Shown one piece after another: positions 40,979-50,359 of a DNA stretch of 64,000 nucleotides (position 1 is the first letter of the stretch; the number at the start of each line of letters is the position of its first letter). The translations under genes were made by a program, and so were the position numbers. The notes below the pieces were generated by a model, which did no database searches, was not told the DNA's origin, and saw nothing but the letters and a program-made list of their open reading frames with translations. This stretch comes from Pseudonocardia broussonetiae (GTDB lineage Bacteria; Actinomycetota; Actinomycetes; Mycobacteriales; Pseudonocardiaceae). The stretch is from positions 7,501 to 71,500 of the forward strand of contig NZ_CP053564.1 in assembly GCF_013155125.1 (NCBI RefSeq). Reading direction: 5' to 3'.

Positions 40979-42550
40979 ATGGTCGTGCAGCGGGTGTGGA
41001 CGGGTGTGCGCGCGGTGGCGGACGAGGCGGTCGGCTCCGCCGTGGCCCTGCGCGAGCTGAACCGGGCCGGGCTGATCGGCCCCGTCCGGCCCGACCGCCT
41101 GGCCCGCATGGCGACGGCCGCACTCCGCTACCGGCTCACCGTCACCGCCGGCTACGAGGCCGGCGCCGCCCGCCACCCCGACCGCCCCGCGATCCTCGAC
41201 GACGACGGCCGCCTCACCTTCGGCGAGCTCCACGAGCGCACCGACCGGATCGCGCAGGCGCTGGCGGCCGACGGCGTCGGCCCCGGCACCCGGGTCGGCG
41301 TGCTGTGCCGCAACCACCGCGGCCCGGTGGAGGTCCAGATCGCCACGGGCAAGCTCGGCGCCGACGTCGTGCTGTTCAACACGGGGATGTCGGCCGGTCA
41401 GCGGGCGGCGGTCGTCGAGGAGCTCGGGGTGCACACCCTCCTCGCCGACGACGAGTTCACCGACCTCCCCGACGGCTGCCGCGTGGTCCGCGACCTCTCC
41501 GGCCTGATCGCCCGCGGCGGCCCCGACCCCCTGCCGTTCCGCCCGCCCGCCGGCCACACGATCGTCCTCACGTCCGGCACCACCGGCCCGCCCAAGGGCG
41601 CGCGCCGCCCGCCGCCGCACAACCTCGCGCCGATCGCCGCGGTGCTCGGCTCCATCCCGCTGCGCGCGGGCGAGCCGGTGCACATCGCCGCGCCGCTGCT
41701 GCACACCTGGGGGCACGCGGCGCTGCAGATCGCGATGCTGCTCGGCTCGCCGGTGGTGCTGGCGCGCAAGTACGAGCCGGAGCGGTTCCTGCAGATCGCG
41801 GGCGGCTGCGACGCCGTGTTCGCCGTGCCGGTGATGCTGCAGCGGCTGCTGGAGCAGGACCTGGAGGGGCGGATGGCGCGGGTCGTCGCCGTCAGCGGGT
41901 CGGCGCTTCCCGCGGGCATGGCCACCGCGTTCCTCGACCGCTACGGCGACTGCCTCTACAACCTCTACGGCTCCACCGAGGTCTCCTGGGTGAGCATCGC
42001 GGGGCCCGAGGACCTGCGCGCGGCCCCGGGCACGGCGGGCCGTGCACCGCTGGGCACCCGGCTGAAGGTCCTCGACGAGCACGGCGACGAGGTGCCGCCC
42101 GGCGTCGAGGGGCGGGTGTTCGTCGGCAACGACATGCCGTTCGAGGGCTACACCCGCCAGGGCGCCGACGTGGAGCGCCACGGCGACCTCATGGGCACCG
42201 GCGACGTCGGCCGCGTCGACGAGCACGGGCGCCTGCACCTCACCGGTCGCGGCGACGACATGATCGTCAGCGGCGGGGAGAACGTGCACCCCGGGCCGGT
42301 GGAGGACCTGATCGTCGCGCGGGCGGAGGTGCGGGAGGCGGCCGTCACCGGCGTCGACGACGACGAGTACGGGCAGCGCCTCGCCGCCTACGTCGTGCTC
42401 GAACCGGGTGCGACGGTCGACGCCGACACCGTCCGCGAGTGGGTCCGGGCCGAGCTGAGCCGCTTCGCCGTCCCCCGGGACGTGGTCTTCCTGGACGAGC
42501 TGCCACGCAACGCGACCGGGAAGGTCGTCCACAGGGAGCTGGCCGGGTGA
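40979..42550 (+). CDS. Acyl-CoA ligase (FadD2/FadD12-like)
   Basis: A 523-residue AMP-forming acyl-CoA synthetase. An N-terminal extension of about 50 residues precedes the ANL core, as in the mycobacterial FadD2/FadD12 type. IVLTSGTTGPPKGARR near residue 190, LYNLYGSTEVSWVSIAGP, GTGDVGRVDEHGRLHLTGRGDD and the final Lys in LPRNATGKVVHREL are present. It should activate a medium or long acyl chain to its CoA thioester. The G-rich repeat tract lies immediately upstream and could affect its expression. Confidence 0.88.
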   Translation: MVVQRVWTGVRAVADEAVGSAVALRELNRAGLIGPVRPDRLARMATAALRYRLTVTAGYEAGAARHPDRPAILDDDGRLTFGELHERTDRIAQALAADGVGPGTRVGVLCRNHRGPVEVQIATGKLGADVVLFNTGMSAGQRAAVVEELGVHTLLADDEFTDLPDGCRVVRDLSGLIARGGPDPLPFRPPAGHTIVLTSGTTGPPKGARRPPPHNLAPIAAVLGSIPLRAGEPVHIAAPLLHTWGHAALQIAMLLGSPVVLARKYEPERFLQIAGGCDAVFAVPVMLQRLLEQDLEGRMARVVAVSGSALPAGMATAFLDRYGDCLYNLYGSTEVSWVSIAGPEDLRAAPGTAGRAPLGTRLKVLDEHGDEVPPGVEGRVFVGNDMPFEGYTRQGADVERHGDLMGTGDVGRVDEHGRLHLTGRGDDMIVSGGENVHPGPVEDLIVARAEVREAAVTGVDDDEYGQRLAAYVVLEPGATVDADTVREWVRAELSRFAVPRDVVFLDELPRNATGKVVHRELAG

Positions 42551-42569
42551 CGGGGCTCACCCGAGCGTG

Positions 42570-42588
42570 TTAGGACAGCCTTACGCTA
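42570..42588. promoter_or_regulatory. IdeR/DtxR iron box
   Basis: TTAGGACAGCCTTACGCTA resembles the iron-box consensus TTAGGTTAGGCTAACCTAA. It ends 10 bases before the ATG of the sucrase/ferredoxin-like gene, where binding of an iron-loaded DtxR-type repressor would block transcription. Confidence 0.7.
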
Positions 42589-42598
42589 CCCTCCACCG

Positions 42599-43489
42599 AT
42601 GACGCCGGCTGCGAACCCGGCGGCCCACGGCCGCTGCGCGGTGCTGGCCCGCGCGGTCGACGAGCCGCTGGCCGGCACGGCCCCCCAGGCCGCCCGCTGG
42701 GTGGCGCTCGAGCACCGCGGCGCCTGGCCGCGCGACATCAACGCGCACCCCGACCCGTCGATCGCCGGGTTCGCCGCCCGGGCGTCGGCGGCGGGCTGGC
42801 GGCCGCTGCTGATCCGCCGCCCCGGCCGCCGCGAACCGGCGGGCCCCACCCGCGTCGTCCTCGCCGACACCGCACCCGGCACGACCCGCGCCACGCAGCT
42901 CACCGTCGCCGGCCCCCGCGAGCTCGGCGCCGTGCCGCTGCCGTCGACGGGCCCGCTGCCCGGCGAGACGCTGCACGACCCGCTGCTGCTGGTCTGCACG
43001 CACGGCCGCCGCGACCGCTGCTGCGCCGTCGACGGGCGCACGCTCGCGCTGGCCGTCACCGCCGTCGGCGAGCCGGACGTCTGGGAGTGCAGCCACCTCG
43101 GCGGGCACCGCTTCGCCCCGACCGCGCTCGTGCTGCCCACCGGCTACCTCTACGGCCGCCTCGACCCGGCCACCGCGATCTCCGCCCGCAAGGCCGCCGC
43201 ACTCGGCGAGGTGGAGACCGGGCTGAGCCGGGGGCGGTCGACGTGGTCGGCGGCCGGGCAGGTCGCCGAGCTCGCCGTCCGCGACGCCACCGGCCTGCGC
43301 GACGCCGACGCGCTCACGCTCGACCCCCTCGCCCGTCCCGGCACCGTGATCGTGCACGGGCCGTCGGGGCGGCGGTGGGCCGTCGAGGTCTCGGAACGCC
43401 CCGGCACGGAGCCCCGCCCGGCCTCGTGCGGCGTGGCGGCGCTGCCGTTCGTCGCGCTGCACGCCACCGCCGTCACCCCCCTGCCCTGA
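42599..43489 (+). CDS. Sucrase/ferredoxin-like (Suc_Fer-like) protein
   Basis: A 296-residue protein of the Suc_Fer-like family with a thioredoxin-fold ferredoxin domain. CTHGRRDRCC at residues 133-142 and ECSHLGGHRFAPT at 163-175 provide Cys and His residues expected to bind a [2Fe-2S] cluster. Relatives sit in iron-regulated loci and some act in ferric siderophore reduction. The iron box directly upstream fits induction in iron shortage. Confidence 0.85.
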   Translation: MTPAANPAAHGRCAVLARAVDEPLAGTAPQAARWVALEHRGAWPRDINAHPDPSIAGFAARASAAGWRPLLIRRPGRREPAGPTRVVLADTAPGTTRATQLTVAGPRELGAVPLPSTGPLPGETLHDPLLLVCTHGRRDRCCAVDGRTLALAVTAVGEPDVWECSHLGGHRFAPTALVLPTGYLYGRLDPATAISARKAAALGEVETGLSRGRSTWSAAGQVAELAVRDATGLRDADALTLDPLARPGTVIVHGPSGRRWAVEVSERPGTEPRPASCGVAALPFVALHATAVTPLP

Positions 43490-43553
43490 GCAGCCGGTCC
43501 TGGGCGAGGCCCCGGGTCGGGCGCCGGGTGCCGATCATCGGCAGACTCGACCC

Positions 43554-44042
43554 ATGACCGTCGACCCGCCGCTGCGACCGCCGGCGCACCAGGTGAACCC
43601 GCGGGCCGTCCGCTGGTGGCAGCTGCGGACCCTGCCGTGGCTCGTGGTGCTGGCCGCGCCGCAGGTCGTCCTCCTGGTGACGACGGGCGCCACCGCGTGG
43701 GGCGTCACGCTCGCGGTCACCGGCGTCCTCGTGCTCGCCTACCTGCTCGTCGTGCCGCGGCTGCTGTTCCGCATCCACCGCTGGGAGATCACCGACGAGG
43801 CCGTCTACACGCTGTCGGGATGGCTCGTGCGGGAGTGGCGGATCGCGCCGATCTCGCGGGTGCAGACGGTCGACACGCAGCACGGCCCGCTGCAGCAGCT
43901 GCTCAAGCTGGCGACGGTGACCGTGACGACGGCGTCGGCCCGCGGCGCGGTCAAGATCGCCGGCCTGGACGCCCGCGACGCCGCCGAGCTCGCCCGCACC
44001 CTCACCGAGACGACGCAGGCCACGCCGGGTGATGCGACGTGA
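43554..44042 (+). CDS. Bacterial PH-domain membrane protein (YdbS-like)
   Basis: A 162-residue protein with two membrane helices (about residues 27-70) and one bPH_2/DUF304 domain: RIHRWEITDEAVYTLSGWLVREWRIAPISRVQTVDTQ. In Bacillus, YdbS and YdbT work as a pair. The stop overlaps the start of the YdbT-like gene by 4 bases (GTGA), giving the same pairing here. Confidence 0.85.
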   Translation: MTVDPPLRPPAHQVNPRAVRWWQLRTLPWLVVLAAPQVVLLVTTGATAWGVTLAVTGVLVLAYLLVVPRLLFRIHRWEITDEAVYTLSGWLVREWRIAPISRVQTVDTQHGPLQQLLKLATVTVTTASARGAVKIAGLDARDAAELARTLTETTQATPGDAT

Positions 44043-45547
44043 CGGACACCGGGAGCGCCGTCATCACCACCCCGTGGCGACGGTTGGACGCGCGGATGCT
44101 GGTCGTCGGACCGCTGGGCAGCCTCGGACGGCTGCTGCCGCTGGTCGTGATCCTGCTGGTCACCGGCGGCACCGGCGACCCGGTCCGGGTGTGGATCGCG
44201 CTGGGCGCCGCCGGTCTCGTCGTGCTGGCCGGGATCGTGCGCTGGCGCACCACCCGCTACCGGATCACCCCCGAGCGCGTGGAGCTGCACACCGGCTGGC
44301 TGCGCCGCCAGCGCCGCTCCGTGCCGCGCGACCGCATCCGCACCGTCGACCTCACCGCCCGGCTGCTGCACCGCGTGTTCGGGCTGTCGGTGGTGCAGGT
44401 CGGGGCGGCGTCGGGGTCGCCGCTGGAGGCGGCCGGGCTGAGCCTCGACGCCGTCAGCAAGGGCGAGGCCGACCTCCTGCGCCGCGAGCTGCTCGACCGC
44501 TCCGGCCCCGTCGCCCCGCAGGAGGCGGCCCCGCCGAGCGAGCTGCTCGCCCGGCTCGACTGGTCGTGGCTGCGCTTCGCCCCGCTGACGTTCTCCTCGG
44601 TCGCCGGCATCGGCGCGATCGGCGCCACCGTGTTCAACCTCGTCGACGACCTGGGCGTCGACCCCCGCGACATCGGCGCCGTCGACGACGCCGCCGACCG
44701 CTTCGCGAGCGCCCCGATCTGGGCGGGCGTGCTCGTCGTGGTGGCGGTGCTGCTGGTGCTGGCCGTGGTCGGCGCGCTGCTGCTCTACGCCGAGCGCTGG
44801 TACGACTACCGGCTCACCCGCGAGCCCGACGGCACCCTGCGCGTGAAGCGGGGGTTGCTCACGCGGCGGTCGCTGTCGGTGGCCGAGCAGCGGCTGCGCG
44901 GCGCGGAGGTCGTCGAGCCGATCCTGCTGCGGGCCGGGCGCGGTGCGCAGTGCCGGGCGCTGTCGACGGGGCTGTCCGGCGACGCCCAGGGCGGCGCGCT
45001 GCTGCCGCCCGCGCCGCGCGCCGAGGCGCACCGCGTCGCGGCCGCCGCCCTGCGCGAGCACCCCGCGGAGATCACCGGTGCGGTCCTGCGGCGTCATCCC
45101 CCGGCCGCGCGCACCCGCCGGCTCACCCGCACGCTGGTGCCCGCCGCGGTGGTGTGCGCGGGCCTGTTCGCGTTCGGTCCCGGCTGGGCCGGGCCGCTGT
45201 CGCTGCTGCTGCTCCCCGCGGCGCTGCTGCTGGGCCTCGACCGCTACCGCCAGCTCGGCCACGAGCTCACCGCCCGCCACCTCGTCACGCGGCAGGGGTC
45301 GCTGGTCCGCGGCACGGTCGCACTGCAGCGCGACGGCGTGATCGGCTGGACGGTGCGGCAGAGCCCGTTCCAGCGCCGGGCCGGCGTCGTCACCGTGGAG
45401 GCGGTGACGGCCGCGGGCCAGGGCGGCTACACCGTCCTCGACGTGGCCGCGGCCGACGGCGTCGCCCTCGCCGACGCGGCCGTGCCCCGGCTGCTCACCC
45501 CGTTCCTGCTCTCCCGCCCGGAGGACGCCCGATGGCCCGCATCCTGA
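44039..45547 (+). CDS. Bacterial PH-domain membrane protein (YdbT-like)
   Basis: A 502-residue membrane protein with three bPH_2-type domains separated by paired hydrophobic helices. The domain cores are RITPERVELHTGWLRRQRRS (near residue 78), YRLTREPDGTLRVKRGLLTRR (near 258) and HLVTRQGSLVRGTVALQRDG (near 418). The role of these proteins is not firmly known; in Bacillus the pair contributes to resistance to secreted antimicrobial compounds. It overlaps the glycosyltransferase gene by 16 bases. Confidence 0.85.
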   Translation: MTDTGSAVITTPWRRLDARMLVVGPLGSLGRLLPLVVILLVTGGTGDPVRVWIALGAAGLVVLAGIVRWRTTRYRITPERVELHTGWLRRQRRSVPRDRIRTVDLTARLLHRVFGLSVVQVGAASGSPLEAAGLSLDAVSKGEADLLRRELLDRSGPVAPQEAAPPSELLARLDWSWLRFAPLTFSSVAGIGAIGATVFNLVDDLGVDPRDIGAVDDAADRFASAPIWAGVLVVVAVLLVLAVVGALLLYAERWYDYRLTREPDGTLRVKRGLLTRRSLSVAEQRLRGAEVVEPILLRAGRGAQCRALSTGLSGDAQGGALLPPAPRAEAHRVAAAALREHPAEITGAVLRRHPPAARTRRLTRTLVPAAVVCAGLFAFGPGWAGPLSLLLLPAALLLGLDRYRQLGHELTARHLVTRQGSLVRGTVALQRDGVIGWTVRQSPFQRRAGVVTVEAVTAAGQGGYTVLDVAAADGVALADAAVPRLLTPFLLSRPEDARWPAS

Positions 45548-46602
45548 TCATCGGCGGCGGCCCGGCCGCGCTGGGCACCGGCGCCGAGCTGCTGCGCCGC
45601 GGCCACGACGTGCGCGTGCTCGACCACGCCGACCGCTACGCCGACGTGCACGGAGCCGGCCTCGGCTTCGCCGCGTACACCCACGCCGCGCAGCTGACCG
45701 GCACCGTGCCCGCGAACCGGTTCCTGGCCGCGCAGGTGGCGCTGGCGATGGACCCGGGGGCCGGTCTCGACGTCCGCGCCGAGCTCGTGCGCCGCCGGCC
45801 CGACGTCGTGCTCGTCGACGCCGGCCGCCTCACCGCCCTGCGCGAGGCCGAGCGCTCCGGCCTGCCGACCGCCGTGCTGATGCCCACGCTGCACCGCTAC
45901 CTCGCCGGGCGCTGGGCCCGCGGTCCCGTCGGGCTCGCCACGCGGCTGCGGCGGCTGCGGCCCGCGACGCTGTGGGCGCGGGCCGCGCGGGTGCTCGTGG
46001 CCACCGATCCCGACCTCGACGGCCCGCTGCCCGACGGGGCGGTGCACACCGGCGCGGTCGTCGGGCGGCTGCGGCCCCCGGCGCGCGAGCCCGACCCGCT
46101 GGTCGCCGTCGCGCTCGGCGCGGGCGCCTACCCGGGCAAGGAGGAGCTGCTGCAACGGGTGCTCGACGGGCTGGGCGCGTGGGGCGGGCAGGCCGTCGTC
46201 GGCATCGGGGACGGGGTCGACGGGGAGGCGCTGCGGTCGCCGGACACCGTGACGCTGTACCGCCGCCTCGACCACGCCGACGTCCTCGCCCGCGCCCACC
46301 TGCTGGTCGGCCACGGCGGGCACGACACCACGCTGCGTGCGCTGGCCAACGACCTGCCGGTGCTCGTCCTGCCCGGGCACCCCGACCTCGTGCACCCGAT
46401 GCTCGGGGCGGCCGTGGAGGCGGCGGCGGCCGGGCGGGCGCTGCGGCCGGACAGCGCGCCCGACGTGATCGCCGCGGCGATCACGTCCCTGCTCGGCGAC
46501 GGTCCGCACCGGGCCGCGGCGGCCGCCGTCGGCGCGCGGATCCGGTCGCGCGACGGCGCCGGGGCCGTGGCCGACGAGGTCGAGGCGCTGGTGCCGGGCT
46601 GA
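45532..46602 (+). CDS. Glycosyltransferase (GT1/MGT-like)
   Basis: A 356-residue GT-B-fold glycosyltransferase. The N-terminus ILIIGGGPAALGTGAELLRRGHDV is a Rossmann nucleotide fold, and the C-terminal LVGHGGHDTTLRALANDLPVLVLPGHPDLV matches the donor-binding motif of macrolide-type UDP-sugar transferases. The acceptor is unknown. ATG 45532 lies within the end of the YdbT-like gene. Confidence 0.8.
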   Translation: MARILIIGGGPAALGTGAELLRRGHDVRVLDHADRYADVHGAGLGFAAYTHAAQLTGTVPANRFLAAQVALAMDPGAGLDVRAELVRRRPDVVLVDAGRLTALREAERSGLPTAVLMPTLHRYLAGRWARGPVGLATRLRRLRPATLWARAARVLVATDPDLDGPLPDGAVHTGAVVGRLRPPAREPDPLVAVALGAGAYPGKEELLQRVLDGLGAWGGQAVVGIGDGVDGEALRSPDTVTLYRRLDHADVLARAHLLVGHGGHDTTLRALANDLPVLVLPGHPDLVHPMLGAAVEAAAAGRALRPDSAPDVIAAAITSLLGDGPHRAAAAAVGARIRSRDGAGAVADEVEALVPG

Positions 46603-46608
46603 CCGCTC

Positions 46609-48156
46609 TCAGCGCCGGCGGCGCGTCCCGAACATCCCCCGGGTGATCTCCCGGCCCAGCGCGCTGGCCGCCGAGCGCAGGAACGAGCGGACGACGGGCG
46701 AGGCGAACGCCTTCTCGACGAACCCGGGCTCGGGGCGCTCCTCGCGGGCGCGCGGCGCGGGCGCGTCGTCGGCGGGGGCGGGCGGCGGCGGGGTCTCGGC
46801 GATCCGGGCCGTCAGCTTCTCGTAGGCCGACTCGCGGTCGACCGTCGTGCCGTACTTGCCGAACAGCGGCGAGCCCTTCGCGGCCACCGTGACCGCGTCC
46901 TCGCCGATCGCCGCCATGAGCGAGCGGGGCGCGCGCATCCGCGACCAGGCGACGGGCGTCGGGGCGCCGCGCTCCGACAGCACGGTGACGATGGCCTCGC
47001 CGGTGCCCAGCGACGTGAGCGCCTTCTCCATGTCGTAGTGCTCGGTCTTGGGGTAGGTGCGCACCGTCTTGCTCAGTGCCGTCTGGTCCTCCGGCGTGAA
47101 GGCGCGCAGGGCGTGCTGGATGCGCGCGCCGAGCTGGCTCAGCACGGCGTTGGGCACGTCGGTGGGCAGCTGCGTGCAGAAGAACACGCCGACGCCCTTG
47201 GACCGGATGAGCTTCACGGTCTGCTCGATGCGCTCCAGGAACGCCTTGGACGCGTCGTTGAACAGCAGGTGCGCCTCGTCGAAGAAGAAGACGAGCTTGG
47301 GCTTGTCGAGGTCGCCGGCCTCGGGCAGCTCCTCGTAGAGCTCGGCGAGCAGCCACATGAGGAACGTGGAGAACAGGCGCGGGTTGGCGGCCTGGTCGGC
47401 CAGCTCCAGGAGCGTGACGACGCCGCGAGGACCGTCGGGGCCGTCGACCAGGCGCAGCAGGTCGGACGGCTCGAACTCCGGCTCGCCGAAGAAGTCCTCC
47501 CCGCCCTGGGCCTCGAGGTTGACCAGCGCCCGCAGGATCACCCCCGCCGTGGCCGGGGAGACGCCGCCGATGCCCTTGAGGTCGGCCTTGCCCTCGTCGG
47601 AGGTGAGGTGCTGGATGACCGCGCGGAGGTCCTTCGTGTCGAGCAGCGGCAGGCCCCGCTTGTCGGCCCAGTGGAAGATCAGCCCGAGCGTCGACTCCTG
47701 CGTGTCGTTGAGGTCGAGCACCTTGCTCAGCAGGATCGGCCCGAACTGCGTGATCGTGGCCCGGATCGGCACCGCGGAGCTCGACCCGCCCAGGCTCAGG
47801 AACTCGACGGGGTACGCGGTGGGCGTCCAGTCGTCTCCGGTGTCGTGCGCCCGCGAGTCGATCTTCGGCCCGGGCTCGCCGGGCCTGGACATGCCCGACA
47901 GGTCGCCCTTGACGTCGGCCAGCAGCACCGGCACGCCCGCGTTCGACAGCTGCTCGGCCAGCCCCTGCAGCGTCTTCGTCTTGCCGGTGCCGGTGGCGCC
48001 CGCGACGAGACCGTGCCGGTTGAGCGTGGCGAAGGGGATGCGCACGCGCGCCGTCGGGTCGACGACACCGTCGACGACGACCGCCCCCAGCTCCAGCGCC
48101 GACCCCTCGGTGGCGTACCCGGACGCGATCTCCTGTGCTGCGGTGTCATTCCCCAC
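46609..48156 (-). CDS. HerA-like/DUF853 ATPase
   Basis: A 515-residue P-loop ATPase of the helicase HerA-like (DUF853) family. Walker A is GATGTGKTKTLQGLAEQL near residue 48, Walker B is VFFFDEAHLLF near residue 255, and CTQLPTDVPNAVLSQLG follows. Bacterial members are widespread; a DNA-translocating role is inferred from archaeal HerA and not established. GTG 48156 begins a VGNDTAAQEIASGY start typical of actinobacterial homologues. Confidence 0.85.
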   Translation of the reverse strand: MGNDTAAQEIASGYATEGSALELGAVVVDGVVDPTARVRIPFATLNRHGLVAGATGTGKTKTLQGLAEQLSNAGVPVLLADVKGDLSGMSRPGEPGPKIDSRAHDTGDDWTPTAYPVEFLSLGGSSSAVPIRATITQFGPILLSKVLDLNDTQESTLGLIFHWADKRGLPLLDTKDLRAVIQHLTSDEGKADLKGIGGVSPATAGVILRALVNLEAQGGEDFFGEPEFEPSDLLRLVDGPDGPRGVVTLLELADQAANPRLFSTFLMWLLAELYEELPEAGDLDKPKLVFFFDEAHLLFNDASKAFLERIEQTVKLIRSKGVGVFFCTQLPTDVPNAVLSQLGARIQHALRAFTPEDQTALSKTVRTYPKTEHYDMEKALTSLGTGEAIVTVLSERGAPTPVAWSRMRAPRSLMAAIGEDAVTVAAKGSPLFGKYGTTVDRESAYEKLTARIAETPPPPAPADDAPAPRAREERPEPGFVEKAFASPVVRSFLRSAASALGREITRGMFGTRRRR

Positions 48157-48261
48157 GCGGCGAACCCTAGCGGGGCCCTCCGACAGCGGCGCCCGGGTGA
48201 CGCCCGGCGACGCGCCGCACGGCGTCCTGCCCGGTCGCCGCACGTCACCTAGGGTGGCGGG

Positions 48262-48885
48262 GTGAACGATCGTCTGGTGTGGATCGACTGCGAGATGACC
48301 GGGCTCGACCTGCAGCGCGACGCGCTGATCGAGATCGCCTGCCTGGTCACCGATGGTGAGCTGAACGTGCTCGGCGACGGCGTCGACGTCGTCATCCACG
48401 CCGACGAGTCGGCGCTCGCCGGGATGCCCGACGTCGTCCGCGAGATGCACGCCCGCTCCGGCCTGACCGAGGAGGTGCGGCGCTCGACCGTGACGCTGCG
48501 CGAGGCCGAGGAGCAGGTGCTGGCCTACGTCCGCGAGCACGTGCCCGACGTTCGCACCGCCCCGCTGGCCGGCAACTCCATCGGCACCGACCGCGGCTTC
48601 CTCGCCCGCGACATGCCCGAGCTCGACGCCCACCTGCACTACCGCCTCGTCGACGTCAGCTCGCTCAAGGAGCTGTGCCGACGCTGGTTCCCGCGGGTGT
48701 TCTACGCGAAGCCGGAGAAGGGCCTCGCGCACCGGGCGCTGGCCGACATCGAGGAGTCGATCCGCGAGCTCGCCTACTACCGCGGCACCCTCTTCGTCCC
48801 CCAGCCCGGCCCGACCACCGAGGAGGCCCAGGCCGTCGCGGCCGCCCTCGCCCCCCGTGGTCCGGCGCCCGCGACGCCGCGGTAG
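48262..48885 (+). CDS. orn: Oligoribonuclease
   Basis: A 207-residue DEDDh 3'-5' exonuclease that degrades 2-5 nt RNAs and pGp[11 protein letters not shown] (residues 7-16), the central Asp in [12 protein letters not shown] and the [11 protein letters not shown] motif with His provide the DEDDh residues. Length is a little above the usual 180-200. GTG 48262 starts [14 protein letters not shown] as in relatives. tRNA-His follows 35 bases downstream. Confidence 0.95.
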   Translation: MNDRLVWIDCEMTGLDLQRDALIEIACLVTDGELNVLGDGVDVVIHADESALAGMPDVVREMHARSGLTEEVRRSTVTLREAEEQVLAYVREHVPDVRTAPLAGNSIGTDRGFLARDMPELDAHLHYRLVDVSSLKELCRRWFPRVFYAKPEKGLAHRALADIEESIRELAYYRGTLFVPQPGPTTEEAQAVAAALAPRGPAPATPR

Positions 48886-48920
48886 GGTGGACGAGTTGCC
48901 GGCCGCGGTCGGGAACGCAT

Positions 48921-48997
48921 GGTGGGTGTAGCTCAGCTGGTAGAGCACCTGGTTGTGGTCCAGGGGGCCGCGGGTTCAAGTCCCGTCACTCACCCCA
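48921..48997 (+). tRNA. tRNA-His (anticodon GTG)
   Basis: The acceptor GTGGGTG (48922-48928) pairs with CACTCAC (48987-48993) with one G-T pair. The extra G-1 at 48921 faces C73 at 48994, the tRNA-His hallmark, and CCA is encoded at 48995-48997. Anticodon arm CCTGG-TTGTGGT-CCAGG gives GTG. Confidence 0.96.
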
Positions 48998-49076
48998 TGC
49001 CGCGGGACCCCGCCGCACGGACACCGGATCGGCCTTGTTAAGGTTCTCCGGCGCCGGGCGGTAGGGCGCGAGGCAG

Positions 49077-49149
49077 GCGCCGTTAGCTCAATTGGCAGAG
49101 CAGCTGGCTCTTAACCAGCGGGTTCGGGGTTCAAGTCCCTGACGGCGCA
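49077..49149 (+). tRNA. tRNA-Lys (anticodon CTT)
   Basis: GCGCCGT pairs with ACGGCGC; anticodon arm GCTGG-CTCTTAA-CCAGC gives CTT; T arm CGGGG-TTCAAGT-CCCTG. The discriminator A is at 49149 and CCA is not fully encoded (ACCG follows). The integrase gene lies 100 bases downstream, making its 3' end a likely attachment site. Confidence 0.95.
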
Positions 49150-49249
49150 CCGAAAGTAGCAGGTCAGAGCTCTGTCGCTCTGGCCTGCTACTCGTTTCAG
49201 GAGATCCACTCGTCGTTTACTCGACGCAAACCCTCCTGGAGCGTCCGCC

Positions 49250-50359
49250 ATGGCTCGTCCTCCCCTCGCCCTCGGGCACCACGGCACGATCACCACCAAG
49301 CGCGAGGACGGCCGCTGGGTCGCCCGCTGCCGGGTTCGCGATCTCGATGGCGTCACCCGCCGCGTGGCCCGCTGGGGTACCTCCAAGGCCGCCGCGCAGC
49401 GCGCCCTGCAGGACGACCTTCGCCGGCGACACGGCGAGCGGGTCGAGGCTCTGCGGATGAACTCCCGGTTCCGCGACGCGGCCGAGATCTGGCTGAAGAA
49501 GATCGCCGAAAAGCGTGCTGACTCGACCCTCGACATCTACACCCATTGGCTCAACAAGCTGGTCCTCCCCCAGCTCGGCGAACTGCGCCTGGCCGAGTGC
49601 GACGTGGCCAACATCGACGCCTTCTTCTCCCGGCTCGAACGAGCTCGGCGCACCGTCACCCACGAGGACGGGACGACCAGCGAGAGGCCGCACTATTCGG
49701 CCAACAGCCGGCGCACGGTGCGCAGCATCGTCTCCGGGATCCTGCAGCAGGCAGTGCTGCACCAGGCCATCGCCGCCAACCCCGTCCGCGAGCTCGAGCG
49801 CATCGAGTCGCCGAAGGGGCACACCCCGATCCAGCCCCGCGGCCTGACACCCGAGGAACGGCGCCGGCTCTTCGCCTACGTCGACACCGACCCGGTTTCG
49901 GTCGCCGCCGACCTCCCCGACCTCATCCGCTTCGCCATCGGCACCGGCCTGCGCATCGGCGAGCTGTGCGCCGTCCGTTGGCGGGACGTGAACCTGGAGG
50001 GCATCGCCGTCGTCAACGAGGACGACATGCGCCTCCTCCCGGTCGTGGCCGTGCGCCAGAACGTCTACCCGGTGAAGGGCAAGGGCCTCTCCGTCCACGG
50101 CGGCAAGACCTCGATGGCACTGCGCATCGTGCCGCTTCCCGAGTTCGTGGCCGACCGCCTCCGGCTGCGCCGGCACGGCGACGAGCCGCCGCACACTTGG
50201 CGCCGCACCTACGCCACGATCCTCGACGACGAGATGACCCTGACCGATCGAGCCAAAGCCGACCTCATGGGCCAGGCCAAGTTCTTGAAGGACGCCTACG
50301 TCAGCCGTGGGGAGCTACACCCCGACGCCGCCGTGCTACTCGACGCGGCGCCGCGATGA
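49250..50359 (+). CDS. Tyrosine site-specific integrase, shortened catalytic domain
   Basis: A 369-residue phage/ICE-type integrase: N-terminal Arm-like region (HHGTITTKREDGRWVARCRV), a core-binding domain at about 72-175 (FRDAAEIWLKKIAEKR), and a catalytic domain with Arg235 in GTGLRIGELCAVRW, Lys286, His315-x-x-Arg318 in HTWRRTYATIL and Tyr350. Only about 18 residues separate the strand ending at Pro296 from His315, where relatives have roughly 50 or more, and the usual GHA is GQA (Gln342). It may be inactive. Lying next to tRNA-Lys, it marks the start of an accessory region. Confidence 0.85.
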   Translation: MARPPLALGHHGTITTKREDGRWVARCRVRDLDGVTRRVARWGTSKAAAQRALQDDLRRRHGERVEALRMNSRFRDAAEIWLKKIAEKRADSTLDIYTHWLNKLVLPQLGELRLAECDVANIDAFFSRLERARRTVTHEDGTTSERPHYSANSRRTVRSIVSGILQQAVLHQAIAANPVRELERIESPKGHTPIQPRGLTPEERRRLFAYVDTDPVSVAADLPDLIRFAIGTGLRIGELCAVRWRDVNLEGIAVVNEDDMRLLPVVAVRQNVYPVKGKGLSVHGGKTSMALRIVPLPEFVADRLRLRRHGDEPPHTWRRTYATILDDEMTLTDRAKADLMGQAKFLKDAYVSRGELHPDAAVLLDAAPR

